Shown: positions 24,104 to 36,092 of the stretch, one piece after another
Layout: each line of letters starts with the position of its first letter
How positions within the stretch are numbered: position 1 is the first letter of the stretch
Assembly: GCF_003590095.1 (NCBI RefSeq)
Contig: NC_039495.1
Span: 62,001-126,000 of the forward strand
Direction: 5' to 3'
Origin: Trichoplusia ni
Lineage: Eukaryota > Arthropoda > Insecta > Lepidoptera > Noctuidae
Length of the DNA stretch: 64,000 nt
Notes under the pieces: model-generated
The model's input: the letters and a program-made list of their open reading frames with translations, nothing else
Databases searched by the model: none
What the model was told of the DNA's origin: nothing
Made by a program: the position numbers and the translations under genes

Positions 24104-26473
24104 AATATGTTCAAACCATTGATGTAGTACCAGTTATATGCACATACAAAACCCCAAGTCCCAATAGGTATTCGGCCACATAAAGCTTTCTGTCAGAAGC
24201 TAATAATAAAACAATATTCCAAAACGAAAATAATATTTCACTTTAGCATTCATTTCGTGTCTGTAAAAACCGTATTAGCTCTGAAACCGTCCTTAACCTA
24301 TTTACGTACGCCAATGCTGTCTTCAATTTACTTTTAATACGTAACGTGCGTGAATCGCGTTCGTGACGTCATGACATACCTATAGTACGTACAGTTTACG
24401 TTCAGACCTATGTAAGAGCTTATAAAAATGTTATTTATTTATAAAAAGGTGTATTTGTTTTGCAAAGAGTTCGTTATTTTTGCGTGAAATTTATTTAGTT
24501 TAGTAAGTACTGGAATGTTTTCAGGTTGTGTGTTGTTATTTATTGCTTGGGGTTTTGTTAATTGGAACATACTTGGATTAAATATCTTTTTATGTGCTCT
24601 ATTGTGTTTGGCATAAATATTTATTATACAAACCTGGATTCCAAGTATTGGAATCTGAAATCGCCCACCCTTCAAATGACCTAGCGTGACGGTCATGCTC
24701 AAACCTTCTTTATATGGAAAGAGGTCTTTACCATGTTCTACATATGTTTGCGTGTGTTATTATTATTACACAAGTAACACAAAAATCAAAATATAGTTTA
24801 TCATATAAACAAAAAAGGAATACCTCCAAATCTATCGGAATACTCACGGGTAATACATGGTTTAATTCATCCCGATCACCGACAATTGCGTAGGGTGGCA
24901 GTAACCCCCAATCTATCCCCTACTGGCCCCCATGGGTGCAGCAATGATATCGTTCCGGTAGACCTCACTCGTCTTGAGGGCATAGACAGGGGCTGTTTTA
25001 TTGTGCCCTAATTAACCCCCGTTCGAATTACCGTGTGATTAAAATTTTGGGATAGTATTTTGTTTTTAGCTTTTGTCGTCACTATAAAGATATGGAGCGT
25101 CGATATAGTTGGTTTTGTTCAATTTTGGCTATTTTTAATGCTTGTGAACGTTATTGTTTTTGAAGACTACTATGTAATAGTATATTATGATACCTACACA
25201 AAATAAAAAACAGTCACTATCAAAACATATGAGTACATCATAATATGAACACTAAAGAAAAAAATTAAAACGAACATACATTAATTAATAACATACAGAT
25301 AGCGTACTGTTGATCAATATGTGTGCTCACACTTTTTTGTAATAGCTAAATTATTTCTATATGTGAAGAAATATATTTATATAAGTGGCTTTTTTGTTAA
25401 CTTGACTGTGTCCATTCTAAATGTGTTTAGCTATAAGTCTCCCATGCTGTATTAAATAAATAAATAAATAAAAAGAGGGTATAAATAATGAAGAAGAACT
25501 TTTCTACTTTAAGAGAGTTTTTACGAGTTCAGAAAAGAGGTTTTTAGATGCAGCCCTGCAATAAATCATCAAGGCTTATCTAAGTAACTAGATCAAAGAG
25601 CGCAACAATCATGTACATAATTTATGCGTAAACAACTTTTGTTTTGGCAAACGCAACTTTTTGTTACACAAGTTGCGTTTTTGCTAAACAAAGCGATATA
25701 TTATCTTCATAAATGATTATTTATTAAACAAACTTACTAAGTATATCTACTCATACAGCTTTAGCAAACGCAACTTATCACTTAACGTTAGTGAGTCTGA
25801 TGAAAACTTATTATCTTGAGAAACAAACAATGGCTGAATGAAAAGCGTAAAAAACAGGCGAAAGGAAAAACGAGCATATAAGTAATAACGATAAATAATC
25901 TTCCTTTTTGTTGGCATAGCAATGACTTGGACGTACGTAAGTCTACAAATACGGGATGTGTTGGTATAGCTACTAATTAACACCGCGTAATTACTGTGTA
26001 TTTTAAGCGGTATTGAAAAGAACATTTCTTTTTGTCGTCAATTGTTGTTTTTATCTGAACTTGTATAAAAACAAAAGATTGACAACACGACATCTTTATG
26101 ATGTGGAATTAAAAGGATAATTTTTGTGCCTTGTATTTTAAGTTTTAGAGTTCTAATGAATCCAGGCATGCTATCAATTGCAATATCTGGAAGAAGAATT
26201 TCTCTAACACTTTTTAAGTTTGTTTAAAACCGCCCTTATTTCTAGATTTTTTTAAGTTACATACAATCTTTAGAGGTTTGTCCATGTCCAACAAATAAAA
26301 CTTTATAACCGCTTTCAAAACCGCGACCGCTGACTGCTGACTCATTGTATTGTCCATGGGTGTTCTGCCCGGTACTGAATTTCCAATTATTATATTGGAA
26401 AATGCTAAGGAAAATATGAATTCATTCATTCATGGGCCATTGTAAATAGCGTAATATGTGTGCATTTCCTAAA
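24104..26473. other. Non-coding stretch with a GC-rich island and a small hairpin
   Basis: No gene is supported (frames at 24439-24702 and 25747-26025 look random). Around 24680-24740 a CTCAAACCTTCTTTATATGG word resembles a decayed LINE tail. A GC-rich block at 24850-25020 has no coding sense and may be an old repeat. At 25649-25680 AAACGCAACTT and its complement form an 11-bp hairpin, and the same 11-mer recurs at 25766-25776. Confidence 0.5.
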
Positions 26474-26484
26474 AGTGAATACTA
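26474..26484. repeat. Left target-site duplication of Penelope copy A
   Basis: AGTGAATACTA, identical to 26728-26738, brackets the retroelement fragment and defines its ends. Confidence 0.8.
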
Positions 26485-26727
26485 AATAAACTCAAGGCCA
26501 AACCCAAGAGCAGCGCTGCAAGACATCAAGACACAGTGAGCTCATACTGCGAAGGTCGGACCACAAATAATTAATTAAAATATGAAGGTAGAACGAGCAA
26601 CATCTTCTGTCAAGACGAACGCCATCTCAGTCTGCCCGTGACCATGATACCTGCAAAGGTTTCGAAACGTCGGGAACTAAAATCTAAAATTAAACCGCGA
26701 TAAAATCCGTAAAAGTAGTTTCATTTC
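26485..26727 (+). mobile_element. Penelope-like retroelement, 5'-truncated 3' end (copy A)
   Basis: These 243 bp match 60686-60929 with about one substitution. The first 90 bases encode the extreme C-terminus of the endonuclease protein (..SSAARHQDTVSSYCEGRTTNN, stop at about 26572-26574); the equivalent residue in copy B is Val instead of Glu. The 3' untranslated part contains TTCGAAACGTCGGGAACT and ends TTTCATTTC. An 11-bp target duplication on both sides shows that this is a complete, severely 5'-truncated insertion and not a deletion remnant. The near-identity to copy B points to recent activity. Confidence 0.85.
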
Positions 26728-26738
26728 AGTGAATACTA
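26728..26738. repeat. Right target-site duplication of Penelope copy A
   Basis: AGTGAATACTA, identical to 26474-26484. Confidence 0.8.
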
Positions 26739-29312
26739 TTGTATGATTTGTACAGAGAGCAAAATTCAAAAGATCATAAAAATGTAGTTCGCTAGCTTAC
26801 CTTTTACAACAACGCTAGAAATCGTTTGGCTGCCAAATATTTCGAAAATAATCTTTACCTATTGATACGAACTACAACGGTTGCTATAGAATTTTTAAAA
26901 ATACTTCACACGTTCACACGTGCACGTTCCTGTGCAATGTACAATAGTGAAGTGTTTGTATCTCAACGTTGAAATGCATTGTAATACAATATTGGTTATA
27001 TACGAAAGTCTACATGAATGTTGAAAATTGAATGTCATGTTGTTTTTACTGATAATATTCCGGTTTATTGTTGAAAGTTGCGTTTGCGATGTTTTTTTTT
27101 TGTCACGAACATTTCTGCACACTACATGTAAATACGGGGTTTTCAAGCGATAAAAATAACTAGTAATATATTTTTTATTTTTCCTTATCATAAAATTACT
27201 AAATAATTATTCTTTAAAAACACGCATTCACTCTAAATTATTTTTCAAATTGTAAGTAAGTGATCAAATAATTTTAGCCAAGCCAAGGAATAAAATATAA
27301 TTTCAGAAGTATTTGTAAATAAATAACATTTACATGCTATTTATTATCCGTCAAATGTTATTTTCTTCGAATATCTTTCCTCCTAAAGAAGCTTAAGACT
27401 ATGAGCATCCTCACGATAGAATCATAAATGAAAAATCTTTATTATTGCAGGAAGTTGTATTGAGACTAATAAAATTTTCATTCATTTTATACGATTTCAA
27501 TTTCCGCACCTCACACCGAATTTATTTATTTCTAGAAAATTTTATGACTAAATCACGGGGTTTTCACAAACATTCAAGTCACACACACACAAATACAACA
27601 GTGGACTTTGATAGGCTAAAGTGATTGATTGATTGACACATACACACTCAGACTCAGAACAAGCATTCGTGTATCATACAAGTGCTTTGATTTGTCAAAA
27701 GATCTTTGAGGATTTTCTCTTTTGTGTTTGTTTGTAAGGGTCAGTTCGTGATTAAGGACCCCGGTTTGGTCAGAAACTAGTAGGGACAATCCCGATAAAT
27801 GCGCGAGAGTAAACTGTTACATCATTTAGTAATATTTAGGGTCGGTTTCCGTTCCTAGTTGGCTGTAAACACATTAGATTTTTTACAGGCAACTTGCCCA
27901 TCCCACATCCATTTAATTGGGTAGGTATATCCTATAGCCAAAGTTATCCTTCTAAATGGTAATGACTAAAACAACTGCCGAAGATTAAGTTATAATACTC
28001 GGGATCCAGTTAAACGTGCTTTCCGCTCCACGTTTCAGTTCAGTTAACTCCCATTTCGAATTAAGCGTCAAAACGGTCAGTTTAATAGTTCAATTGCAGT
28101 ACAGGTAGACTTCGGTCTTAAAAGCTCTATACCTTAGAATCGTAAAGTGCGCCCGCAAACCGCTAACAGTTACGAGGTGCAGTGGGCCGCTGCAAACATT
28201 ATTTAGGCTAAATGGCCTTCAGTCTAGTCCCAGACACTGTGCAATCAGTATTCCGGGCTAGACGATGCAGCTTTTGGCAGTCGTTAAACGACAGCTATTT
28301 GTTTTAAATGGACATTAGCATTTTAATTAAGAGCGGAAGATGTATTGTATTGTTTGAATTAATTGGGCCCTAGTTACAAAACGTTTTTCGTATAGCAATA
28401 GACTATTTCATCATTACTTAAGCCGACGTTCGATTGATATTGCAGAATGTTTGTTAAACAGTATACTTTACAATGACTTTAACTAAACGCACAAAATATC
28501 CTGATTTTTATCACATTGCATCACTTCTTACATACGAAAACTGCATGACTACCTGATTAATTTGATTGAACATCATTCAGATATTAAGCCGTGTCGTTAA
28601 CGCTTTTAATGATATCCTACCTGTAATAATTTCCAGCTCTCTTTGCCAGTGTCTCGTCATAAACCGAAGCGCATTCGCCTCTAAGCATTGCGTTCTAGTT
28701 TTTTATCTGTAAAATACGAGAATTTTCCATCCTCTCGGCTACATCGTTTGTTTCTTCAGCACCCATGACATTTAAACGGTTTTTTTCTACGTTACGGTGA
28801 ACTCACAAGTTGCGATATTTTTATGTCAGGTTTATTTTTTTCTAGTTTGAATCTCGCTTTTCGAGTTTCTTTTAGCTCTTTTATTTGTTTTGTGATTTTT
28901 GTGGTTTATTGCCTATAACAAATTATTAAAAGACAAGTTTTATTGAATGATTTTGTAAAGTAATGGAATTCGGGTTGTAATTTACTGTAAGAATTTTAGA
29001 CTATTTTTAGATTATTTTAATGAGTTGTAATTAATCTTGAAATGACATTGAATTACGAGCAAATCTCACTACAATTAGACCACTCTACGAAGCTCGACTA
29101 TGCTACCTTTGTCGAATGAATTTTTCGGTGTTAATATGTGTAGAAATTATAAAATTGAACCCTAGTTGAACGACTAAGAGTATCTCAATGTGACATCTCT
29201 AGTTCATAGATTACCTTTACATTACTGTCTATAATTTTTTTTCTTGCGTTGTGCGTCTTTATATTGATCAGAATAAAACTATCATAAAGTTTAAACTGCT
29301 TATTTAGATATT
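26739..29312. other. Non-coding stretch with SINE relic and possible conserved block
   Basis: No gene is supported. At about 27580-27700 a CA tract followed by CACTCAGACTCAGAACAAGC resembles the body of a decayed tRNA-SINE on the minus strand. The stretch 27990-28330 is GC-richer, non-repetitive and non-coding, and could be a regulatory block. The rest is featureless. Confidence 0.45.
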
Positions 29313-29366
29313 GAAATGAAACTACTTTTACGGATTTTATCGCGGTTTAATTTTAGATTTTAGTTC
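29313..29366 (-). mobile_element. 3' end of a Penelope-like element at the gap edge (copy C)
   Basis: The 54 bases before the N run are the exact complement of the 3' end of copies A and B (GAACTAAAATCTAAAATTAA through GTTTCATTTC). The element therefore runs on the minus strand, with its body inside the gap. The shared terminal CATTTC fixes the family's 3' end. Confidence 0.85.
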
Positions 29367-30366
29367 NNNNNNNNNNNNNNNNNNNNNNNNNNNNNNNNNN
29401 NNNNNNNNNNNNNNNNNNNNNNNNNNNNNNNNNNNNNNNNNNNNNNNNNNNNNNNNNNNNNNNNNNNNNNNNNNNNNNNNNNNNNNNNNNNNNNNNNNNN
29501 NNNNNNNNNNNNNNNNNNNNNNNNNNNNNNNNNNNNNNNNNNNNNNNNNNNNNNNNNNNNNNNNNNNNNNNNNNNNNNNNNNNNNNNNNNNNNNNNNNNN
29601 NNNNNNNNNNNNNNNNNNNNNNNNNNNNNNNNNNNNNNNNNNNNNNNNNNNNNNNNNNNNNNNNNNNNNNNNNNNNNNNNNNNNNNNNNNNNNNNNNNNN
29701 NNNNNNNNNNNNNNNNNNNNNNNNNNNNNNNNNNNNNNNNNNNNNNNNNNNNNNNNNNNNNNNNNNNNNNNNNNNNNNNNNNNNNNNNNNNNNNNNNNNN
29801 NNNNNNNNNNNNNNNNNNNNNNNNNNNNNNNNNNNNNNNNNNNNNNNNNNNNNNNNNNNNNNNNNNNNNNNNNNNNNNNNNNNNNNNNNNNNNNNNNNNN
29901 NNNNNNNNNNNNNNNNNNNNNNNNNNNNNNNNNNNNNNNNNNNNNNNNNNNNNNNNNNNNNNNNNNNNNNNNNNNNNNNNNNNNNNNNNNNNNNNNNNNN
30001 NNNNNNNNNNNNNNNNNNNNNNNNNNNNNNNNNNNNNNNNNNNNNNNNNNNNNNNNNNNNNNNNNNNNNNNNNNNNNNNNNNNNNNNNNNNNNNNNNNNN
30101 NNNNNNNNNNNNNNNNNNNNNNNNNNNNNNNNNNNNNNNNNNNNNNNNNNNNNNNNNNNNNNNNNNNNNNNNNNNNNNNNNNNNNNNNNNNNNNNNNNNN
30201 NNNNNNNNNNNNNNNNNNNNNNNNNNNNNNNNNNNNNNNNNNNNNNNNNNNNNNNNNNNNNNNNNNNNNNNNNNNNNNNNNNNNNNNNNNNNNNNNNNNN
30301 NNNNNNNNNNNNNNNNNNNNNNNNNNNNNNNNNNNNNNNNNNNNNNNNNNNNNNNNNNNNNNNNNN
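29367..30366. other. Assembly gap, 1000 N
   Basis: Exactly 1000 undetermined bases, a round number typical of a placeholder of unknown true size. The left edge lies inside a Penelope-like element. The right edge begins GAGATCTTGTACAGACGGC and does not match the other Penelope fragments seen here, so the element's 5' portion probably lies within or ends inside the gap. Confidence 0.95.
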
Positions 30367-30453
30367 GAGATCTTGTACAGACGGCTTTTGTATGAATTTC
30401 ATACGGAAAGAGTAATATTTGTGTGTGTTACTAACAGAAATTATTATTATTAA

Positions 30454-30728
30454 CTAGCTGTTGCCCGCGACTTCGTCCCCGTGGGTAGAAGATATAAATT
30501 ATGATTTAGGTATACCTGCCCGGTTGTTTTCACATTTTCCATTGTATCTTAGCTCCTATTAGTCACAGCGTGATGGTTTATAGCCTAAAGCCTTCCTCGA
30601 TAAATGGTCTATTCAACACAAAAAGAATTTTGCAATTTGGACCAGTAGTTAGTAGTTAGCGCGTTCAAACAAACAAACAAACAAACAAACTCTTCAGGTT
30701 TATATATTAGTATAGATAGAAGTATAGA
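30454..30728 (-). mobile_element. Helitron-type element (TCTATA..CTAG family)
   Basis: Minus-strand copy ending with the hairpin and CAACAGCTAG at 30454, inserted before T. The 5' end is ambiguous: TCTATACT-like starts occur at 30716 and 30728 because TATAGATAGAAGTATAGATT is a small local duplication. A tandem AAAC tract (30667-30690) is the family's internal GTTT repeat. Confidence 0.7.
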
Positions 30729-33700
30729 TTAATCTGTGGTCCCAAATATTTTGCATCAGTCTCGCATGGATATGTGAGAGTTCTTTTAGAATAAATAAAT
30801 GTGGTACTTGTTTTTAAATTAACGTTTCTGGGCTTCTAGTCTGCTGTAGTATAAATGGCCCGCAATGCTTTCTAGTTTGTATTTATAAAACCCGCATATG
30901 ATACGTACACCTCTTTCATAACAACTATAACACAGTACCCGTATTAGCTGTAAAAATTCAAGTGCCATTTCCTCTCACTGAACCAACAAACTTGTTTTGT
31001 TTCAATCTCAACAGGAAATTAACAATTTAAAATAATTCTGTATTGTATCTGAATGATATGTACATGAAGTGGGCTGTTTGATTTGTATCTACTAATTGAA
31101 TTTAATTAAATTGAAGCCCGACCATAAATCGGGCCGAAACGACCGAGGGCAATGGGTAAATATATCATTTGTCGTACAGAGGGGACATTGTATTCATGTT
31201 CAATGGTTATAAAATAGTTTTAGTTATATTTTAAGATGTCAGAAGGTCGACCATCATGTCTTCAAGTAATTATTATGTTTGTGAAAGCACGGCGTAGAGA
31301 TGCATATCCCTTCTACAACATCTAAAATATTACTTTAAGACGCTGTGGTAGACCCCCAAGGCCACCCAAATCATCGTATATTATAGGATGGTTGCTAGCT
31401 ATAGGAATATATCATCTGTGTGAAATTTTTCTCTGTCTAAATATAGATAGATAGGCCCAAAGACAAAAATAGATAGATAGATAACAGTGCATCTATCATA
31501 AGGTCCCACAACCCTAAGAGTATTGTGTGTAATCCATATTCTCCACTTATGCGTTTTTTTCCACTTCAAATGAAAAAAACTATCACTCTTATTTGTAATA
31601 CACGTACTTTTTTACACAATTCGCTTCGAATTGAAAGCTCAACTGTTCTTAAAAAAATAGGCGTATTCTCAATTTTAATTCTGCATTTCCAGATTGAATC
31701 TGGAAAGCAAACACTTATCCCGCGCCGGCCGCCACAAGTTTTAATTAGAATAACATTCGTAGATCTGTTTTTACATTCTTCACAAATAGATTTGTTAGTT
31801 AGTTCGAATCATTTCTACTGTGTTAAAGAGTGTATGAATATAATTTACGTAAAACAATTTCGTTTATTTTTATTAATTAATTTCATCCAAACATTTCAGC
31901 CACAGAAATAAGGACAACCAGACTTGGAACAAGCGTTTGTAGATCTCATTATTGCTTGGAGTAATTGGGGATCGAACTCACGACACGTCGCGTACAGTTA
32001 GTTTGGCCCTAATGACCGTATCCGTATACACAAAACTTCTACTGCAGATGTTTTCAAGAATAAGGACTACTTGGGCAAAATTCAAGAATCAATAAAAATT
32101 CAACTGCGACAATTTTAAAGCATCCGCAAAGTAGAGTTTCACAATATTATAATACCGCAAGGGGTATTCTGTTCACGTGCAAAGTATAAAAATTGACAAA
32201 GTTGGTCAAGCTTGGGTCGTTTCATGCAACGAATACTAAGTCCCGCGGAACTAGCTGTAGTTCTAAGTATTAAAATTCTGAGTCCGGTTTTCCACTTTAA
32301 GAACCTTAAAATATATTTCTCATTTCTTGATGTCTCCAGTTATGAGGGTTTTAATTTTGGGAAAATTCGTTTAAGTAGCTCAGGCGTGTTTTGTTTCAGA
32401 AATGTTTTGAGTGGTAAGAGCGGTTTGAAAGAAATAGAATCTGGGTTTCGTGGTGGTTAATTAATCTTCATAAAGCCTATATAAAATATTAAGTATAACT
32501 TTACCAAAAAGGTTAGTTACCAAAGGAATCCCGTTAGAAACTATAGTGATACCCAATCATATACACGTAGAAGGTTTGAAGGATAATGTTATAGCACCAA
32601 ACACAAACTTCTGGGAACAAACAAAAGAACGTTGGCGCTAAGGCTGAGCCGCGGAACAAATATTTGTATTGACTAAAGATTGTTCTGAGTTTAAGTGTTT
32701 TACACGTTTCGTGTTCTTTTGAGTGTGTACAAGACTACTGAAACCATTAGCTGTGAAGGAAAACTGTTCAGTGGAAAATTGACATAGCTGTTCGTGGTAT
32801 CGTAAACTGTCTTGGGACAAAAAGAAATACTGCTAAGCGAAGATGTATTTTTGCAGTTGTCTTTGTGTCGAAAATGATTACTATACTGAGGGATAAAATT
32901 TGGAGAGATTAGTCAATTTTTCTTTCCTTGTACCAAAGCTACGGAAAAACTGGACAATGAAAATGAATCTGAAAAATATATGTCCATATATCAGCTCCTA
33001 GAGCGTCATAGGAGGAGTCCAGTCTTAAGCCTTTTCAAATCCAAGCCTTTATTGCTATCTCACAAAAAGAACATTCAGTACTTCTTTCAATAAAAAATAA
33101 TCACAGGAAGGTCCAGGTGAAAGTAATTCGGAACAGAGTTGTCAATTAAATAAATATATAGATGTGACATTCATTGGTAACGTGACCGGGAACTTTCCAT
33201 CCGGTAGGTTACGTCAGCGCTTCTATTTGCCGAAGGTTCTATTTCGAATTGTTTAAGATTGAAGGCCTTGGCAGGAAACAATAAATTAGTAGGACGAGAC
33301 CTTTGGTACCAAAATGAAGCGGTAAATAAAGGTCATTGAATAGACAATTTTCATGTGTTTTCTTAGTAACCTGAGCTTATAATTGCTTAAAATTTCAATT
33401 GATAAAGAATGGAAGGCGATCTGAATGCTTAGCTTACTACGAGATGAGTGCATCATTGAGTGACGTCTTACATGTTTTGTAATATTTAGTTTTATTATAT
33501 ACCCTTAATTTTGGGAAAATGGTTTTTCCTTTCTTCTAAATAAATAAATAATGGAGTCATACCGAAACTCTACTATTTTTATTGCTGGCTTTTTCACCGC
33601 ATTTTAAAAGTGTGTATTTGACACGACCACTCAAGGTCGATCTTCCTACACTTACTTTAGTCTAACATCAAAGCTGAAAAATACTCTACAAAAGAGAATC

Positions 33701-34029
33701 TCAGTTTATTTTAGATTCACGGAGCAATTTATTTGATTTATAACAAAAAACTCAGGCATTCGGCCTCAGTCTATCTCCGTACATAATACAGCTAATCTTG
33801 TAAATTGCTGAAGGGATTTTCCAGTTATTTCAACAACTCGACTATTTCTCTTGGGATACTAAATAAATGTGCTAAATTCGGGGATTAAAAAACAAAACAG
33901 AGGAATTGTCTTGATTTTTGATGAGATTTTTACGTTGCGTGTTTTCTTTTTCTTTATTTGTTTTGGAATGGATTTATGTTGTGGATTAGTGAGGCTTGAG
34001 TAGATACTTTAAGTTTGGAGAGAAATCAT
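30729..34029. other. Non-coding stretch with SINE relic
   Basis: GATA-type tandem tracts lie at 31442-31485. At about 31905-32030 the words AACAAGCGTTTGTAGATCTC, GGGGATCGAACTCACGACAC and TTTGGCCCTAATGACCGTA form a decayed tRNA-derived SINE on the minus strand (B-box complement GATCGAACTC). The 128-codon open frame at 31525-31911 overlaps its edge and is not recognisable. The frame at 32212-32460 is also unrecognised. No gene is supported. Confidence 0.5.
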
Positions 34030-34258
34030 ATATCCAGATTCGTGAATAGACAAGAACTGTGATAGCTAAACAGTTGAAATTTTCACAGATGATGTCTTTC
34101 TGCTGCCGCTTTAACGATAAATACCAAAAAATCGAGGTTGTCACAATGCTTGTTACCTTCCTTTTTCTTGTAACCCAAGTGATTTATTTATATTTTTCTG
34201 TACGGAACCCTTAGTATCACGAGTCTCATTCGCACTTGACTGGTTTTTTTTTCATTTC
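34030..34258 (+). repeat. Lepidopteran dispersed repeat, 3' two-thirds
   Basis: In order: GTGATAGCTAAACAGTTGAA, ATTTTCACAGATGATGTC, TGCTGCCGCTTTAACGATAA, TGTACGGAACCCTTAGTATC and TTCGCACTTGACTGGTTTTT. The same order is seen at 41412-41697 and 56195-56525. No protein is encoded. The class of this repeat was not determined. Confidence 0.65.
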
Positions 34259-35737
34259 ACAAGTAATATTATACTCCTGTTACTATGAACTTTTCAAGTT
34301 ATATAAAATTTCACTATACTATAATAATGACCCGAAATAGCTAATTTCCTCACAAAAATACAATAAAAAGTTTAGAAATTTAAAATGTGTCGCATCTTTC
34401 GATTATTCTTTGATGTAAGCACAAATTGATTTTATTTTGGTGCAAAATCAATCGTCGGTCGCTCTGTCGGTTCATTTGGACAATTATTGCTATTATATTG
34501 TATTTTGTTTTCGCATGAAATCTCTGGAAGTTATTTACTTTTTAATATAACCACTCTTTTGTCATAAAATACTTATTTATTTTGCATCCAATGTCATTAA
34601 GTGAAATAATTTCCCGAATTAATTAAATTTTATTTTGTATATTTTATATTTGGGGTTTTGTGTGCAGTCTGTTAATATAATTTACTAACAGAAAGCGCAG
34701 TTTATTGGTTGTTTTACTCCCGTCGCGAAAATTGGTCTGTTTGTGGCATCATAGCTCCCAAACGGATACAGCGATTTCAATTTTGTATTAAAAGTAACTT
34801 ATATGCGAATGTCGCGTTATTCGTTTTTAATGATTTAATGGTTGATGAAATTTCATCATGCATTGAAACTTATTTCTCTCTTGGCCGAAAAATATTCGTA
34901 AATCATGGCATTATTGGTAAGATAATATATTATGTTTCCAGCTTGACTAGAATGTTATTTACAGTTGTAGATTTCAGTCTTAACAAAAATGTCTTAAAAC
35001 AACTCGTTAAAATATCATACTAATTAGCCTACAATAATTGTTTAATCATCTCTGTTGCTTTACTTTTGTAATTACTAAGTACCAAGTTCATTGAACCACC
35101 ATATTTGTTAAGTAAGTGGGTTAGAAACACCATTAGCTTCATAGAAAATATATCCATGATGATCGCAGTATAAGCGCGAACTCGCCTCGCTAATTACATT
35201 TATCCGGCTAACGAGTAAGGGAGATGAATAGGCCAGTATTGATTGAAGGCCTTTGTTCATGTAGGTATGTTTGGGGAGCTATATGTTAGGTGCTAAGGAA
35301 CAAACGGTTGTTTAGTTAGAAACAATATATGTACTAAGATTTAGATGAAAAAAAAAACTAAAACTAGCCTAATTTTAGGTAAATTAAAGGCCAATTTCAA
35401 ATCGCCATATAACTTTCACTGGAAGAATGTGTTTGATGTTTTGACAGCCTTTGTATAGAAAATATGTCAAACCGCTATTATCCCTTAGATATAGACCAGA
35501 TACGTCCTAAGACGGATAAGTCTGACTATAAATTGATGGTCAGGAACACACATTAATGATGATTAAGGTCTCCCATTGATGTCGAAACCAGTCATAAATA
35601 CTTACTATAGTTTTAATATATGTATATATTTTTAATTTTTTTTTTCCATTCATTAACCCCTATACCTCTTGCGGGTGGCAGCCCTAATGTGACTCTTTGG
35701 CATTGTCTGTTTTTTAGTTGTACACTAAGTCACTATT
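34259..35737. other. Non-coding stretch
   Basis: AT-rich. The 104-codon frame at 34709-35023 is the longest here and shows no recognisable domain. A GC-richer scrap at 35165-35260 (CGAACTCGCCTCGCTAATTA) is unexplained. Confidence 0.45.
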
Positions 35738-35739
35738 TA

Positions 35740-36090
35740 TACACCGTGTTTTTTTAGTCGTCCTACAAAAGCAGCCCAGTTCATGTATCCAATGACTAGA
35801 ACAAGTTCATGATAAAAACAAGTAGGTATTTATGAGATTTGAATAAATTTTTCAATATTATGATGCAATTCGTAGTTTTAGAAACACAGCTCTGTTGCGA
35901 GCGCGGTCCGAGCCTTGTAACAATGGTTTTTATCATTTTTAACAGGGTGTTTCAGATTTCTCATGTTTCATTTTTCTTCGTACCTATTATCTTAATTGAA
36001 GATAAAAAATAATAATCGCGCCTAGGGGTATTTTATGTCGGATACATGAACTGGGCTACTTTTGTAAGACGACTAAAAAATCACCGTGTA
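35740..36090. mobile_element. Non-autonomous DNA transposon with 51-bp inverted ends
   Basis: The left end TACACCGTGTTTTTTTAGTC and the complement of the right end TACACGGTGATTTTTTAGTC stay alignable for 51 bases (to TTCATGTATCC) with four mismatches. TA dinucleotides flank both sides (35738-35739 and 36091-36092), consistent with a Tc1/mariner-type or other TA-targeting element. It is 351 bp, has no transposase, and its middle holds a GCGCGGTCCGAGCCTTGTAA segment. Confidence 0.75.
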
Positions 36091-36092
36091 TA

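Noticed and set aside
27578..27590. CA-repeat tract
   Set aside because: Ordinary short microsatellite, no further structure.
29353..30402. 349-codon open frame on the minus strand
   Set aside because: It consists almost entirely of undetermined bases; the open frame is created by the N run.
31525..31911. 128-codon open frame on the plus strand
   Set aside because: Longest frame outside retroelements, but it has no recognisable domain, AT-driven composition, no splice or start context, and it runs into a decayed SINE.
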